In this document: positions 17,201 through 26,290 of the stretch, one piece after another
Position numbering within the stretch: position 1 is the first letter of the stretch
Layout of the letters: each line of letters starts with the position of its first letter
Assembly (NCBI RefSeq): GCF_008386695.1
Contig: NZ_VUOC01000002.1
Location: 922,481-986,480 of the forward strand
Length of the DNA: 64,000 bases
Origin: Chitinophaga agrisoli
Lineage (GTDB): Bacteria; Bacteroidota; Bacteroidia; Chitinophagales; Chitinophagaceae
Direction: 5' to 3'
Translations under genes and position numbers: made by a program
Notes under the pieces: generated by a model
What the model was told of the DNA's origin: nothing
The model's database searches: none
What the model saw: only the letters and a program-made list of their open reading frames with translations

Positions 17201-18401
17201 CTTTTCGTTGCAACAGCCAAAAACCGCCTGCAGTCAACAGGCTCCAGGCGGTAATAATATACCACCAGTCCCGGAAACCCAGGCGCTCCACCAGGTAGGC
17301 GCTTAAAGAAGGCGAAATGATCTGCGCTACAGAATAAGCGATCGTATACAATGCCGCATACTGTCCCCTGTTATGCTCCCTGCTGCGGCCAATCCAGAAA
17401 GCATTCATATAAGGCATGGTCAGCATTTCACTAAATGTGAAGAACAGTATAAATACCACTGATGTTAGCCCAATAGCCGGTAGCAGGATAAGGCTCAGGA
17501 AGGCCAGGCAATTCAGGAACATACCCCGGTAGATAATAGCCAGTGGCGGCTTTGTATTCTCCAGTTTATATACCAGCACCATTTCCAGCAGGGCGATGAG
17601 TAGCCCGTTAAACGCCAGCACCAACCCAATATAGAACTCGTTCATGTGCAGCACCGTCTTAAAGAAGATGGGCACGATGGAGCCTATCTGGAAAAATCCC
17701 ATGGCATACAGCATTACCAGCACTACAAACACCAGGTACAACACATCCTGGTAGGCCGTAGGCCCTTGACCGGCTGGTATCTGCTCCTGCTTATCTCCGC
17801 CTGCCTTACGGTCATTTACCTTGGCCGGCGGCAATAATACCCGCATGATGAGCGCCGCCACTATACAGGTAAGGCCATCCGCCCAGAAAAGGAAATTATA
17901 GCTGATAGCCGCCAGCATGCCGCCCACCGCGGGGCCAATGGAAAAGCCCAGGTTTACGGCTAAACGGTTCAGGGAATAAGAGCGCACGCGGTTCTCCGGT
18001 TTGCTGTACCAGGCAATGGCGGATGCATTGGCAGGGCGGAAAGCCTCGCCCACCAGGCTTAATACAAAGGTGCACGCGCTGATCTGCAGCATGGTGCGCA
18101 TTTGTCCCAGGATAATAAATAACACCCCATTCAGGAACAGGCTCCAGAACTGCACGGGATAAAAACCGATCCGGTCTGCCAGCCGGCCGCCGGCCAGTGC
18201 GCCCAATACGGAGCCAATACCAAAGAAGGCCAGCACCAAGCCTGCCTGCGCGATACTGAAACCGAGGTGCTGGGTAAGGTAGATAGTAAGGAAAGGCAGC
18301 ACCATATTGCCGCTACGGTTAATGAGCAGCACCAGTGATAACCACCAGGTGGAGGGGCTTAAACCGGCAAAGGCTTTTTTGTACAGCGAGAACAAGGGCA
18401 T
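17166..18401 (-). CDS. Major facilitator superfamily transporter
   Basis: The start at 18399-18401 gives 411 residues (MPLFSLYKKAF) and places the first helix near residue 20. The longer reading adds 32 polar residues with no role. Twelve hydrophobic segments are seen, and the loop 2-3 signature GGRLADRIG, typical of drug:H+ and sugar MFS exporters, is at about residues 70-78. It probably exports small molecules across the inner membrane; the substrate is unknown. It overlaps the radical SAM gene tail-to-tail by 35 bases and is divergent from the TauE/SafE gene. Confidence 0.88.
   Translation of the reverse strand: MPLFSLYKKAFAGLSPSTWWLSLVLLINRSGNMVLPFLTIYLTQHLGFSIAQAGLVLAFFGIGSVLGALAGGRLADRIGFYPVQFWSLFLNGVLFIILGQMRTMLQISACTFVLSLVGEAFRPANASAIAWYSKPENRVRSYSLNRLAVNLGFSIGPAVGGMLAAISYNFLFWADGLTCIVAALIMRVLLPPAKVNDRKAGGDKQEQIPAGQGPTAYQDVLYLVFVVLVMLYAMGFFQIGSIVPIFFKTVLHMNEFYIGLVLAFNGLLIALLEMVLVYKLENTKPPLAIIYRGMFLNCLAFLSLILLPAIGLTSVVFILFFTFSEMLTMPYMNAFWIGRSREHNRGQYAALYTIAYSVAQIISPSLSAYLVERLGFRDWWYIITAWSLLTAGGFWLLQRKVSAQNLARNPL
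17180..17195. terminator. Hairpin inside two overlapping 3' coding ends
   Basis: GCGCAA (17180-17185) and TTGCGC (17190-17195) form a perfect 6-bp stem with a 4-base loop. It lies within the 35-base tail-to-tail overlap of the radical SAM gene and the MFS gene. CTGACTTTT follows on the plus strand. It may act as a bidirectional terminator, although the T-run is short. Confidence 0.4.
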
Positions 18402-18511
18402 GTTTTTGTGGGAGCGCAAAACTACGGTTTTGACGGCAAAGGGGGAAACCCGTTTAGCGTGCAAGTGATCATGTACCCGGTCTTCGTACAGTTTCATGAC
18501 AATATGAATAC

Positions 18512-18519
18512 TACTTTTG
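18512..18519 (+). promoter_or_regulatory. -7 element directly before the TauE/SafE start
   Basis: TACTTTTG fits TAnnTTTG exactly and ends 7 bases before the ATG at 18527. Transcription would start at or next to the start codon, giving a leaderless or nearly leaderless mRNA. Confidence 0.5.
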
Positions 18520-18526
18520 CGCCGTT

Positions 18527-19291
18527 ATGACCACCGATGTTGCCATTCTTTGCTGTTTTTCCCTGTGCGCCGGCTTTATAGACGCCATTGTAGGCGGCGG
18601 GGGATTGATACAAACGCCTGCTATCCTGTTTACCTTTCCGCAGTACCCGGTAGCCACCCTGCTGGGCACTACCAAGATTCCTTCGTTTTCCGGCACCAGT
18701 ATGGCCGCCTGGCAATACGCCCGACGGGTGGAGATCAACCGCCCCCTGCTGCTGGTAACGGCGGGAACTGCTTTCCTGGCCGCCATGTTAGGGGCTTCCC
18801 TGGTAAGTTACCTGCCCAACCATTTTTTAAAGCCGGTGATGCTGGTATTGCTGATCGCTGTGGCCGTTTATACCTACTTAAAAAAGGATTTTGGGCAAGA
18901 AACGCACACATCAGTTACCCCCATGGGCAATACCTGGCTATGGGGCGCCGTTATTGGATTGGTATTAGGCTTTTATGACGGTTTTTTTGGACCGGGCGCC
19001 GGTAGTTTCCTGATCCTGGCGTTTATAAGCCTGATGGGGTTTGACTTTTTGCATGCCAGCGCGCATGCAAAAGTGGTGAACCTGGCCACCAACCTGGCAG
19101 CGATACTTTATTTTGGTTTACATGGGCATATTCTCTGGCCGGTAACCATACTGATGGCCGCCAGTAACCTGACGGGGTCTTTTTTTGGCGCGCGTTTGGC
19201 TATATTGAAAGGCAATAAGCTGGTGCGGAAGTTCTTTCTGCTGGTGATCTGCGGGACGATATTGCGGTTTGCGTGGGAGCTGTTTAAGTGA
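18527..19291 (+). CDS. TauE/SafE family sulfite or anion exporter
   Basis: The 254-residue membrane protein has about eight helices and the family glycine-rich signatures GGGGLIQTPAIL (residues 22-33) and FGPGAGSFLILAFI (about 149-163). TauE/SafE proteins move sulfite, sulfoacetate or other organic anions across the inner membrane, often in sulfur-compound metabolism. No sulfur genes adjoin it. It is divergent from the MFS gene, with a -7 element immediately before the ATG. The 3' end becomes C-poor on the coding strand, like the end of folC. Confidence 0.9.
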   Translation: MTTDVAILCCFSLCAGFIDAIVGGGGLIQTPAILFTFPQYPVATLLGTTKIPSFSGTSMAAWQYARRVEINRPLLLVTAGTAFLAAMLGASLVSYLPNHFLKPVMLVLLIAVAVYTYLKKDFGQETHTSVTPMGNTWLWGAVIGLVLGFYDGFFGPGAGSFLILAFISLMGFDFLHASAHAKVVNLATNLAAILYFGLHGHILWPVTILMAASNLTGSFFGARLAILKGNKLVRKFFLLVICGTILRFAWELFK

Positions 19292-19385
19292 TGTGCGGAT
19301 GGGCGTGTAACCGGGTGTGATATGTGTATTATAACATGTAAGTAGCAAAGCAGTTGCGACAGTTAGGCAGTCTGGAAAAAAAGAT

Positions 19386-19393
19386 TATTTTTG
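19386..19393 (+). promoter_or_regulatory. -7 element before the TonB-like gene
   Basis: TATTTTTG fits TAnnTTTG and ends 7 bases before the ATG at 19401, again implying a leaderless or very short leader transcript. No convincing -33 TTTG is seen. Confidence 0.4.
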
Positions 19394-19400
19394 ATTCATT

Positions 19401-20282
19401 ATGGCGGAGCAGGATACTCAAGGAAAAAACTTAAAAGCGCTGGGCGTAACTATTGGCGTGCATGCCTTACTGTTAGTAGGGCTGTTATTTGCCGGTTTTT
19501 CTGCGCCACCGCCCCTGCCGGACCAGGATCTGGGTATGGAAGTAAACCTGGGTACGTCCGATGAAGGTATGGGTGATGTGCAGCCACTGAATCCCAACCC
19601 GCCCAGTGACGCCGCGCCTAATGCATCATCGCCGCAAAGCGAGCCAGTGCCTTCACAGGATAATGCCGCCACGCAGGATATTGCCACACAGGACCAGGAA
19701 GACGCCCCTGAAGTGACCCAACGGGAGAAACCGGTGGAGAAACCAAAGGAAACGCCGGAAAACCTGGAGCCTAAACCTGCTAAAACCGTTAAGCCGAAAT
19801 CGGAGAACCCGCCGGCTCCCGTGCCGCCTGCGCCCAAGCCCAAGGCGGTGTACAGCGGTGGAACCGCGAATAATGCCAATAGCGGCAACAATGCCAATGG
19901 CTCTAATAACTCAACCGGCGAAGGGAATACCGGTAAACCGGGCGATCGCGGACAGATAAACGGCGACCCTAACGCCAGCGGTTATACAGGTGGCGGATTA
20001 GGCGGCGGCCGCAGTGATTTCCGCCTGAATGGCCGCTCACTGGTAAGTAAACCGCAGCCTACTTATGATGGTAATGAAACCGGCTATATAGCTATCAATA
20101 TAAAAGTGGACAGGAAAGGTATTGTAACGGATGCCACCCATAGCCTCAGAGGCTCAACCCTTAATAATCCCCGGCTCATAGAGATCGCGAAGAGAGCAGC
20201 CAGGGAAATAAAGTATAATGCCAGTCCGGATGCGCCGGAAGTGCAGTTTGGAACCATCCGGTTTTATTTCAAAGTACAATAA
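19401..20282 (+). CDS. TonB-like energy transducer
   Basis: The 293-residue protein has one N-terminal membrane helix (about residues 13-33), a long periplasm-spanning region rich in Pro, Glu and Lys (about 85-150) followed by an Asn/Gly/Ser-rich spacer (about 155-200), and a C-terminal domain (about 215-293) with the TonB pattern GYIAINIKVDRKG and a final strand (GTIRFYFKVQ). It would link inner membrane proton-motive force to outer membrane receptors. The C-terminal domain matches TonB less tightly than canonical members, and ExbB/ExbD are not adjacent, so an alternative periplasmic role is possible. Confidence 0.8.
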   Translation: MAEQDTQGKNLKALGVTIGVHALLLVGLLFAGFSAPPPLPDQDLGMEVNLGTSDEGMGDVQPLNPNPPSDAAPNASSPQSEPVPSQDNAATQDIATQDQEDAPEVTQREKPVEKPKETPENLEPKPAKTVKPKSENPPAPVPPAPKPKAVYSGGTANNANSGNNANGSNNSTGEGNTGKPGDRGQINGDPNASGYTGGGLGGGRSDFRLNGRSLVSKPQPTYDGNETGYIAINIKVDRKGIVTDATHSLRGSTLNNPRLIEIAKRAAREIKYNASPDAPEVQFGTIRFYFKVQ

Positions 20283-20385
20283 TACAAGCAGGACAATACT
20301 GGCATAATAAATGCTAAAATATACGCACGGAATCCGTGTGGGAAGTGACGCAGAGCGTAGAAACCGCAAAGCCTGGAATATTACT

Positions 20386-21855
20386 ATGCAAAGAATCTTG
20401 ATTGCCACTTTGGGGCTGCTATTGCTATGGCAGTACGGACAGGCCCAGTCATTTGCCGGGTACCATAATAGTCACTATGCAGGCATTTACGGCGTACTGA
20501 CCAACCCCGCATCCGCAGCGGGCTCCCGCTATAAATGGGACGTGAATATCATAGGCGTTGACGCAAAAGCCGGCAACACCTATATAAGCTTTCCTAAATC
20601 ATCTCTTTTTAATATGCCGGACACGTTCCGGCGCAACCGGGATTATTTCCTGGATACCGCCAGCACCAACCGGCAGTACGGCTGGGGCATGGCAGAGGTG
20701 ATGCTGCCTTCCGTACTGTACTCCATAGACGAAAAACAGTCCGTTGCCTTTACCTGGCGTTTACGTGCTGTAGGTAATGGCGGTAACGTAGACGCCAATA
20801 TCGCCAACTTTTTTGCGCTGGACTATCCCAATCCCCGCTTTAACGGCCGTAATTATAATGTAGACTATGCCGGCTTTTATGCCCATAGCTGGAATGAGCT
20901 GGGCCTCAGCTACGCCCGTGTGATAAAGGATAATGTGACCAGCCGTATTAAAGCGGGCGTTACGCTTAAATACCTCAGCGGCATTGCCGCAGGATATGGC
21001 GTAGTGCGGAACGCGAATTTTGTGATGGAGGATAAACGCAATGCCACCATCAGCAGCGGTACGCTGGAAGTGGCGTATAACGAACAGCTGGATAATTGGG
21101 AACACCCGGCCAACCGCAATTTTAAACTGTTTGCCAACCCTGGTATAGGCGCAGATATAGGCGTAATTTATGAATGGCGGCCGGATGGCGATGGATTTGG
21201 CAACTACGAATCCGATTCCTGGAACCCGGATGCAGATGAATATAAACTACGTTTAGGAGCTTCTGTTACGGATATAGGCGGTATCTATTACAAAAAAGCA
21301 GCTTTCAACCGCGACCTGGACCTTACCTCCGGAAACATTAGCCCGGACTCGCTGAAACGCCGCACCCACGAAAGCGTGGATGACTATTATCACCGTGTTG
21401 CCGGCTATTTTACGCCGATCACCACCTACGATGGCTTCTTTATGGCATTGCCTACGGCGCTGCATCTTATGGGCGACTATAATATTGATGGCCGCTTCTT
21501 TGTGAATGCCAATGCCGTCATAGGTATTTTCAGCGGCCAAAAAGACGTGAGCAAGAACTATGCGATCACCCAGCTACAGATAACACCCCGTTTTGACAGC
21601 AAACATTTTGGCGCTTATATGCCTTTTGTAGTGAACCGCTTTGGCCAGGTGGACGCTGGGGTAGGTTTCCGTGCCGGCCCGCTGATCATTGGGTCTTCGA
21701 GTATACTTTCCAACCTGTTCCGTTCCCGGATCAACCATGCAGATGGGTTTATTGCCCTGCGTGTAGTGCCCATCAGCTTTAAACACCGTGACAGGGATGG
21801 CGGCGGCGGCCTGTTCAAGAAGCAGAGAAGGCAGGTGGATTGTCCGCCGATGTGA
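20386..21855 (+). CDS. DUF5723-type outer membrane beta-barrel protein
   Basis: The ATG at 20386 is followed by a signal peptide (MQRILIATLGLLLLWQYGQAQ), giving 489 residues. An upstream in-frame ATG would add 25 charged residues. The sequence starts with SFAGYHNSHYAGIYGVLTNPASAA, a pattern of the DUF5723/PorP-like barrel group, and alternates short aromatic beta strands to the end. It is likely an outer membrane protein of unknown function, seen widely in Bacteroidota. It follows the TonB-like gene by 103 bases and the overlap between its end and the upstream extension of folC is only apparent. Confidence 0.78.
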   Translation: MQRILIATLGLLLLWQYGQAQSFAGYHNSHYAGIYGVLTNPASAAGSRYKWDVNIIGVDAKAGNTYISFPKSSLFNMPDTFRRNRDYFLDTASTNRQYGWGMAEVMLPSVLYSIDEKQSVAFTWRLRAVGNGGNVDANIANFFALDYPNPRFNGRNYNVDYAGFYAHSWNELGLSYARVIKDNVTSRIKAGVTLKYLSGIAAGYGVVRNANFVMEDKRNATISSGTLEVAYNEQLDNWEHPANRNFKLFANPGIGADIGVIYEWRPDGDGFGNYESDSWNPDADEYKLRLGASVTDIGGIYYKKAAFNRDLDLTSGNISPDSLKRRTHESVDDYYHRVAGYFTPITTYDGFFMALPTALHLMGDYNIDGRFFVNANAVIGIFSGQKDVSKNYAITQLQITPRFDSKHFGAYMPFVVNRFGQVDAGVGFRAGPLIIGSSSILSNLFRSRINHADGFIALRVVPISFKHRDRDGGGGLFKKQRRQVDCPPM

Positions 21856-21922
21856 TGGTGATGTAGATAACTGCTCAACTAATCAGTTTTTTATCGAAGT
21901 TTGCGGTATCAATTCTGATCCG

Positions 21923-23212
21923 ATGATGAACTACCAGCAAACTGTTGATTACCTCTACCAGCATCTGCCCATGTTTACCCGCGTAGGCGCGGCCGCACTG
22001 AAGAATGACCTGCATAATACATTAGAGCTATGCGCCCTGCTGGATAATCCTCAGCATAAATTCAAATCCATCCATATAGCCGGTACTAACGGCAAAGGTT
22101 CTACGAGCCATATGCTGGCCGCTGTGCTGCAACAGGCGGGCTACAAAACCGGTTTATACACCTCCCCTCACCTGCAGGATTTCCGGGAACGGATACGCGT
22201 GAACGGGCAGCTGGTACCGGAAGAATTTGTAGTCGAATTTACGGAGCAGATGCAGGATGCAATTGCCAAAATAGAACCTTCCTTTTTTGAGCTTACCGTG
22301 GCCATGGCCTTTCATTATTTTGCCCTGGAGCAGGTGGATATTGCGGTGATAGAAGTAGGCCTGGGCGGCCGGCTGGACAGCACCAATGTGATCACGCCTG
22401 AGCTGTCTGTGATCACTAATATCAGCTATGACCATATGCATATATTGGGTAATACCTTACCGCTGATAGCCGCGGAAAAAGCTGGTATTATTAAACCAGG
22501 CGTGCCCGTGGTAATAGGAGAAACCCAGCAGGAGGTACAACCAGTGTTCCTGGAAAAAGCGGCTGCAATGCAGGCGCCTATCCATTTTGCAGACCAGGAA
22601 TGGCTGGTGCAGGAAAGTAAATTATCGGGTAGTGGGCTGGAGCTGGGTGTTGTAAACAAGCAGCAACCGGAGATGAAACATATTCATTTGGATCTTGGCG
22701 GGCAGTACCAGGAAAAGAATATCCTGTCTGTGTTAAGCGCGCTGAAGATATTACAGCTGGGGGGCTGGGAAATACCGGAAACGGCGGTGCAGGAAGGGTT
22801 ATCCCATGTACGCAAGCTGACGGGGTTACGGGGCCGTTGGGAGGTGGTGAGTAAGCATCCGCTGCTGGTAATGGATGTAGGGCATAATGAGGCTGGTATT
22901 GCGGAGATCATGCAGCAGTTGCGGCATACGGTGTATCAGAAATTGCATATTGTGGTTGGGTTTGTGAAAGATAAGGCGGTGGATGCGGTGCTGCCGTTGT
23001 TTCCGGTAACGGCGAGTTATTATTTTTGTAAGGCGCAGATACCGCGGGCGCTGGATGAATTAACGCTGATGGAGATGGCGACTGCGCATGGGTTAAAAGG
23101 GCATGCGTATGGGACGGTGCAGGAAGCGTTGCAGGCTGCGAAGCAGCATGCGCATAAGGAGGATTTGATTTTGGTGTGTGGGAGTTTTTTTGTGGTGGCT
23201 GAGGCGATGTGA
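21923..23212 (+). CDS. folC: Folylpolyglutamate / dihydrofolate synthase FolC
   Basis: I start at the ATG 21923, 67 bases after the DUF5723 gene, giving 429 residues of normal FolC length. The ATP-binding loop GTNGKGST is at residues 54-61, TSPHLQDFRERIRVNG carries the conserved folate/omega region, and EVGLGGRLDSTNV is the Mur-ligase family signature. The enzyme adds glutamate to dihydropteroate or folates in the cytoplasm. The last 300 bases are strongly G-rich and C-poor on the coding strand (117 G and 41 C in 22921-23220), unlike the first part of the gene. Confidence 0.95.
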   Translation: MMNYQQTVDYLYQHLPMFTRVGAAALKNDLHNTLELCALLDNPQHKFKSIHIAGTNGKGSTSHMLAAVLQQAGYKTGLYTSPHLQDFRERIRVNGQLVPEEFVVEFTEQMQDAIAKIEPSFFELTVAMAFHYFALEQVDIAVIEVGLGGRLDSTNVITPELSVITNISYDHMHILGNTLPLIAAEKAGIIKPGVPVVIGETQQEVQPVFLEKAAAMQAPIHFADQEWLVQESKLSGSGLELGVVNKQQPEMKHIHLDLGGQYQEKNILSVLSALKILQLGGWEIPETAVQEGLSHVRKLTGLRGRWEVVSKHPLLVMDVGHNEAGIAEIMQQLRHTVYQKLHIVVGFVKDKAVDAVLPLFPVTASYYFCKAQIPRALDELTLMEMATAHGLKGHAYGTVQEALQAAKQHAHKEDLILVCGSFFVVAEAM

Positions 23213-23235
23213 GGGGGGAGATTTTTAGTTCAAAA

Positions 23236-23278
23236 AGCTAATTTAGCTGCATTGCAGCAATAAGGTTATGGCAATGCA
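23236..23278. promoter_or_regulatory. Small dyads upstream of the foreign gene
   Basis: AGCTAA (23236-23241) and TTAGCT (23243-23248) form a compact dyad, and TGCATTGC (23248-23255) pairs with GCAATGCA (23271-23278), both perfect. They lie 18-60 bases before the ATG at 23296 and may be a leader hairpin or operator. The function is unknown. Confidence 0.3.
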
Positions 23279-23295
23279 AGCGTTGTACGCAATTT

Positions 23296-25083
23296 ATGAA
23301 ACCGCGTATCTTTCTAATTAATGTTCTATTTGTTCTGTTATTCATACACAAACAGTCTTATGGACAAAACGGTATAACACCCGGACATTCCATCGGTCAG
23401 GTATCGGTAGCAGGCGATTTAATCGTGATCGAGTTGGACAGCGCAGCGCTCGGGCAACCGAACCTGTTTGATCTCGTCGGCCGCACGCTGCGATTTAATC
23501 CAGTCGGTTCCAGCTACCGTGTGACGAATGAGACTTTACGTTGGGACACCAACTACGGTGTGGAACTCACCGGTGCTGACGTCAGGCTTCAACAGTTCAC
23601 GTTTCCATTTTCAGGGCAACGGTGGAGTTCGTTTTCCGTGGGGACGGTGGGATCCATTCGATTCGGTCCGTCACCGAGCATGGGAGATGTCGATGCGTAC
23701 GGTCGCCCTGACGGCGGAATCGCTTTCGCCATTGGACGATTTGACCGTCTCGCTGACGTCGGCACCAGGCTGGGTGAACGCGCACCAGCCATCAGCGTGT
23801 TTCTGAAGCCCAGGATGTCCGGCCCGCGCTACGTGCGGGAGTTGGCTGATCGCGTCGTCATCACATGGGATCTCACCGAACCATTCGGAGGCTTTTTGGA
23901 TTTCTCCTGGTTCCCCACGACCAATCTGTTTCAGGCTGTCCTGCACCGCGACGGCTCAATCGAGATGTCGTACAAGACCATGGCAGCGAAAGACGGCATC
24001 GTGGGGATTTACCCAATCTTATCGGCGGTTGAGAGTGTTCAATCCATTGACCTGTCCAGTCTGTCCCGGAAGAGTGGTCCGTTCGCCGCGTTGTGTGAGT
24101 CGTTTCATTACCTGCAGCCGCCCCGGCCACAGGATCTTTCCTGCACGGTCATTCAGACGCTGGGCGACAAGTTCGATTTTCTCGCCTACTATTCGGATTT
24201 CCGCTTCGACAGCCAAGAGGCCAGTAGCCCGAGCGATGGGCCTATTGGTGGCAACGTCACCGGGATCGGGGATACCAAACATACTCAAACGAAACTGATC
24301 TTGGAGAGCCGCTGCACGGGCGGGCGGTTTCAGCTCGGCCTGTTTCAGCCGATCTTTGTCGGTGCGAACGAAATGCAAGAGAGCCCGCCCGACAATGCAC
24401 CAGGCGGAAACCCCAAAAATATCTCGTTCTATACACGCCCGCTCGCGCAGGCGACACCGGATGGGAAGCGCCGTGCGTACAATTACGCAGTCGGGCATCT
24501 CGGTCACGAGATCGGACACCGCTGGTCGGCGTATGCTGCCGCCTGCGTGAATGGCCAGACGATCTCGCTCGGAGCGTGGCCCCATTGGGATCCCGGATTG
24601 GAGACGCACGTGGCGTATCCATACTCGCTACCTCTCGAGGCTTCTACCCAAGGTGGAAGCGCGTGGCAAGACAATCTCGACGGCACGTTCACCCAATTGC
24701 GCGAAGGCTTTTTCGTACCCGCCTCGGGATACTCCTATCTCGACCTCTACTTAATGGGATTGATCGCCGCCGCTGAGGTGCCCGACTTCTACATCGTGAG
24801 GCCGCTTGTGCGGATCGGCACGGACGCAAACGGACGCCCGATCTTCAAAGGCCAACGAATGAGGATTACGATTCAAGACGTCATCGCCGCGGAGGGTCTG
24901 CGCTTACCTGACGTCAATCATTCACAGCGATATTTCAACACCGGGATCGTAGTGATCGTAGAGCACGGGCGAAAGCCAAGCGCGGAACTCATCAACCGAG
25001 CCAATGGCATCCGACGACAGTGGATCGACTACTGGGCCATCACGACGGGACATCGTTCTGCGATGACGGTCAATCCACACTAA
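23296..25083 (+). CDS. Foreign secreted protein with zinc-protease-like HEIGH motif
   Basis: The 595-residue protein has a signal peptide (about residues 1-24, ending SYGQN). The body contains H404-E-I-G-H408, a zincin HExxH motif, then AWPHWDP (427-433), AWQDNLDGTF (456-465) and YLDLYLMGL (481-489). I recall this motif order from large secreted proteins of Acidobacteria and other soil bacteria, often called hypothetical; the assignment as a metalloprotease is inference. From about base 23430 the gene has GC of roughly 60% (39 of 60 in 24541-24600) and codons such as CTC, TCG, GTC and CGA that its neighbours use little. The first 40 codons are AT-rich like the host. It was probably acquired horizontally. 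Confidence 0.72.
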   Translation: MKPRIFLINVLFVLLFIHKQSYGQNGITPGHSIGQVSVAGDLIVIELDSAALGQPNLFDLVGRTLRFNPVGSSYRVTNETLRWDTNYGVELTGADVRLQQFTFPFSGQRWSSFSVGTVGSIRFGPSPSMGDVDAYGRPDGGIAFAIGRFDRLADVGTRLGERAPAISVFLKPRMSGPRYVRELADRVVITWDLTEPFGGFLDFSWFPTTNLFQAVLHRDGSIEMSYKTMAAKDGIVGIYPILSAVESVQSIDLSSLSRKSGPFAALCESFHYLQPPRPQDLSCTVIQTLGDKFDFLAYYSDFRFDSQEASSPSDGPIGGNVTGIGDTKHTQTKLILESRCTGGRFQLGLFQPIFVGANEMQESPPDNAPGGNPKNISFYTRPLAQATPDGKRRAYNYAVGHLGHEIGHRWSAYAAACVNGQTISLGAWPHWDPGLETHVAYPYSLPLEASTQGGSAWQDNLDGTFTQLREGFFVPASGYSYLDLYLMGLIAAAEVPDFYIVRPLVRIGTDANGRPIFKGQRMRITIQDVIAAEGLRLPDVNHSQRYFNTGIVVIVEHGRKPSAELINRANGIRRQWIDYWAITTGHRSAMTVNPH

Positions 25084-25165
25084 GTATTCAAAAAAGCGTG
25101 AATTGTAAGTCAAAATAGAGAGCATCATAAAAGGATGCAACCAAGGTTTATGAGATTAGGATCAT

Positions 25166-26290
25166 TCACTCTCTAAACAACCCCTCATTCACCAAATAAC
25201 TCGTACTTCTGCCACCTGTAGGCTCCTTTACCAGTATATTACGATCAATCAGATCCTGTATATCCCGGATAGCCGTATCCTGAGAGCATTTGGCCATCTT
25301 AGCCCATTTTGAAGATGTAAACTTCCCTTCAAAACCGTCCAGCAATTTATTTAACATCAACCGCTGCCTGTCATTCAGATTGTGGGATGAAGGATGCCTC
25401 CAAAATGTTGCTTTTCTTATTACTGTTGCGAGGGTCTCGTCTGTAGCGCTCAAAGCACGTCTCAAACAGAGCAGGAACCATTCTATCCATGCTGTGATAT
25501 CCAATGAGCCTTTCTGTGTGCTTTCCAGTATATCGTAATAGCCCTTTCTTTCTACCCTGATCTGAGCCGACATGCTATAGAACCGCCGGAATGTTTCATC
25601 TGCCCTTGCTAATTGCATATCTGTAATAGCGCGGGCAATACGCCCGTTACCATCGTCAAATGGATGTATGGTAACAAACCACAAATGTGCAACAGCTGCT
25701 TTTATTATTGGGTCTATTGTCGATTGCAGATTAAACCAGTCCAGGAATTGATGCATTTCCGCATCCAATTTATCGGAGTCGGGCGCCTGAAAATGAATTT
25801 TCTCTCTGCCCATTCCTCCGGAAACGACCTGCATCGGATCATCCTTTGCATTATCGCGCCACGTACCAACAACAATTTTATACATACCGCTATAACCGGT
25901 CGGAAACATGGAGGCATGCCATTCGAATAAACGTTCGGTTGTCAGCAATTTATCATAGCGCTGCGTTGCGTCCAGCATCATTTCAACCACACCTTCCACG
26001 TTCTGGTCAGCGGGAATTAATCCAGCAATTTCCATTCCCAGGCGGCGGGCGATGGAAGACCGTACCTGGTCATGGTCCAGGATCTCCCCTTCAATCTCAC
26101 TGGATTTTAAAACATCGAGCGTCAACGTTTCTAAAGTTGCTTCCTCCTGTAAACTAGATCCTAATCCTTCCATGTACCCCAATAACCTACCCTGCCGGTA
26201 ACGTACATCGGCTAAAAGTTCAGCTATGTGCTCTGTGTCCCACTGAAAATGAGGCCATTTCTTTAATTGATGGATATATACATTGCCCAT
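25166..26290 (-). CDS. Fic-domain protein with N-terminal inhibitory motif and C-terminal winged helix
   Basis: The ATG at 26288-26290 gives 374 residues; an upstream in-frame start adds ten residues beyond a perfect -7 element and is rejected. The Fic active site H209-P-F-D-D-G-N-G-R-I-A-R220 is complete, so AMP transfer is likely. The inhibitory motif S63-S-E-I-E67-G68 fits (S/T)xxxE(G/N) and is N-terminal to the Fic core, as in class II Fic proteins. The last 70 residues look like a winged-helix DNA-binding domain (LNDRQRLMLNKLLDGFEG...TAIRDIQDLIDRNILV). The promoter region has three TGCGTAG boxes that it may bind. No toxin partner gene adjoins. Confidence 0.9.
   Translation of the reverse strand: MGNVYIHQLKKWPHFQWDTEHIAELLADVRYRQGRLLGYMEGLGSSLQEEATLETLTLDVLKSSEIEGEILDHDQVRSSIARRLGMEIAGLIPADQNVEGVVEMMLDATQRYDKLLTTERLFEWHASMFPTGYSGMYKIVVGTWRDNAKDDPMQVVSGGMGREKIHFQAPDSDKLDAEMHQFLDWFNLQSTIDPIIKAAVAHLWFVTIHPFDDGNGRIARAITDMQLARADETFRRFYSMSAQIRVERKGYYDILESTQKGSLDITAWIEWFLLCLRRALSATDETLATVIRKATFWRHPSSHNLNDRQRLMLNKLLDGFEGKFTSSKWAKMAKCSQDTAIRDIQDLIDRNILVKEPTGGRSTSYLVNEGLFRE

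Noticed and set aside
23589-24692. Many overlapping ORFs on both strands in the foreign gene
   Set aside because: They arise from the high GC content of the segment, which lowers stop codon frequency. None has a recognisable domain.
23229-25097. Near-direct repeat TTCAAAAAGC (23229-23238) and TTCAAAAAAGC (25087-25097) around the foreign gene, as possible target duplication
   Set aside because: The copies are short, A-rich and differ in length, and the left copy lies upstream of the host-like signal peptide. No integrase or transposase is nearby.
25166-26290. Fic gene as part of a toxin-antitoxin pair
   Set aside because: The inhibitory motif is in the same protein (class II-type), and no small antitoxin gene lies within 300 bases on either side.
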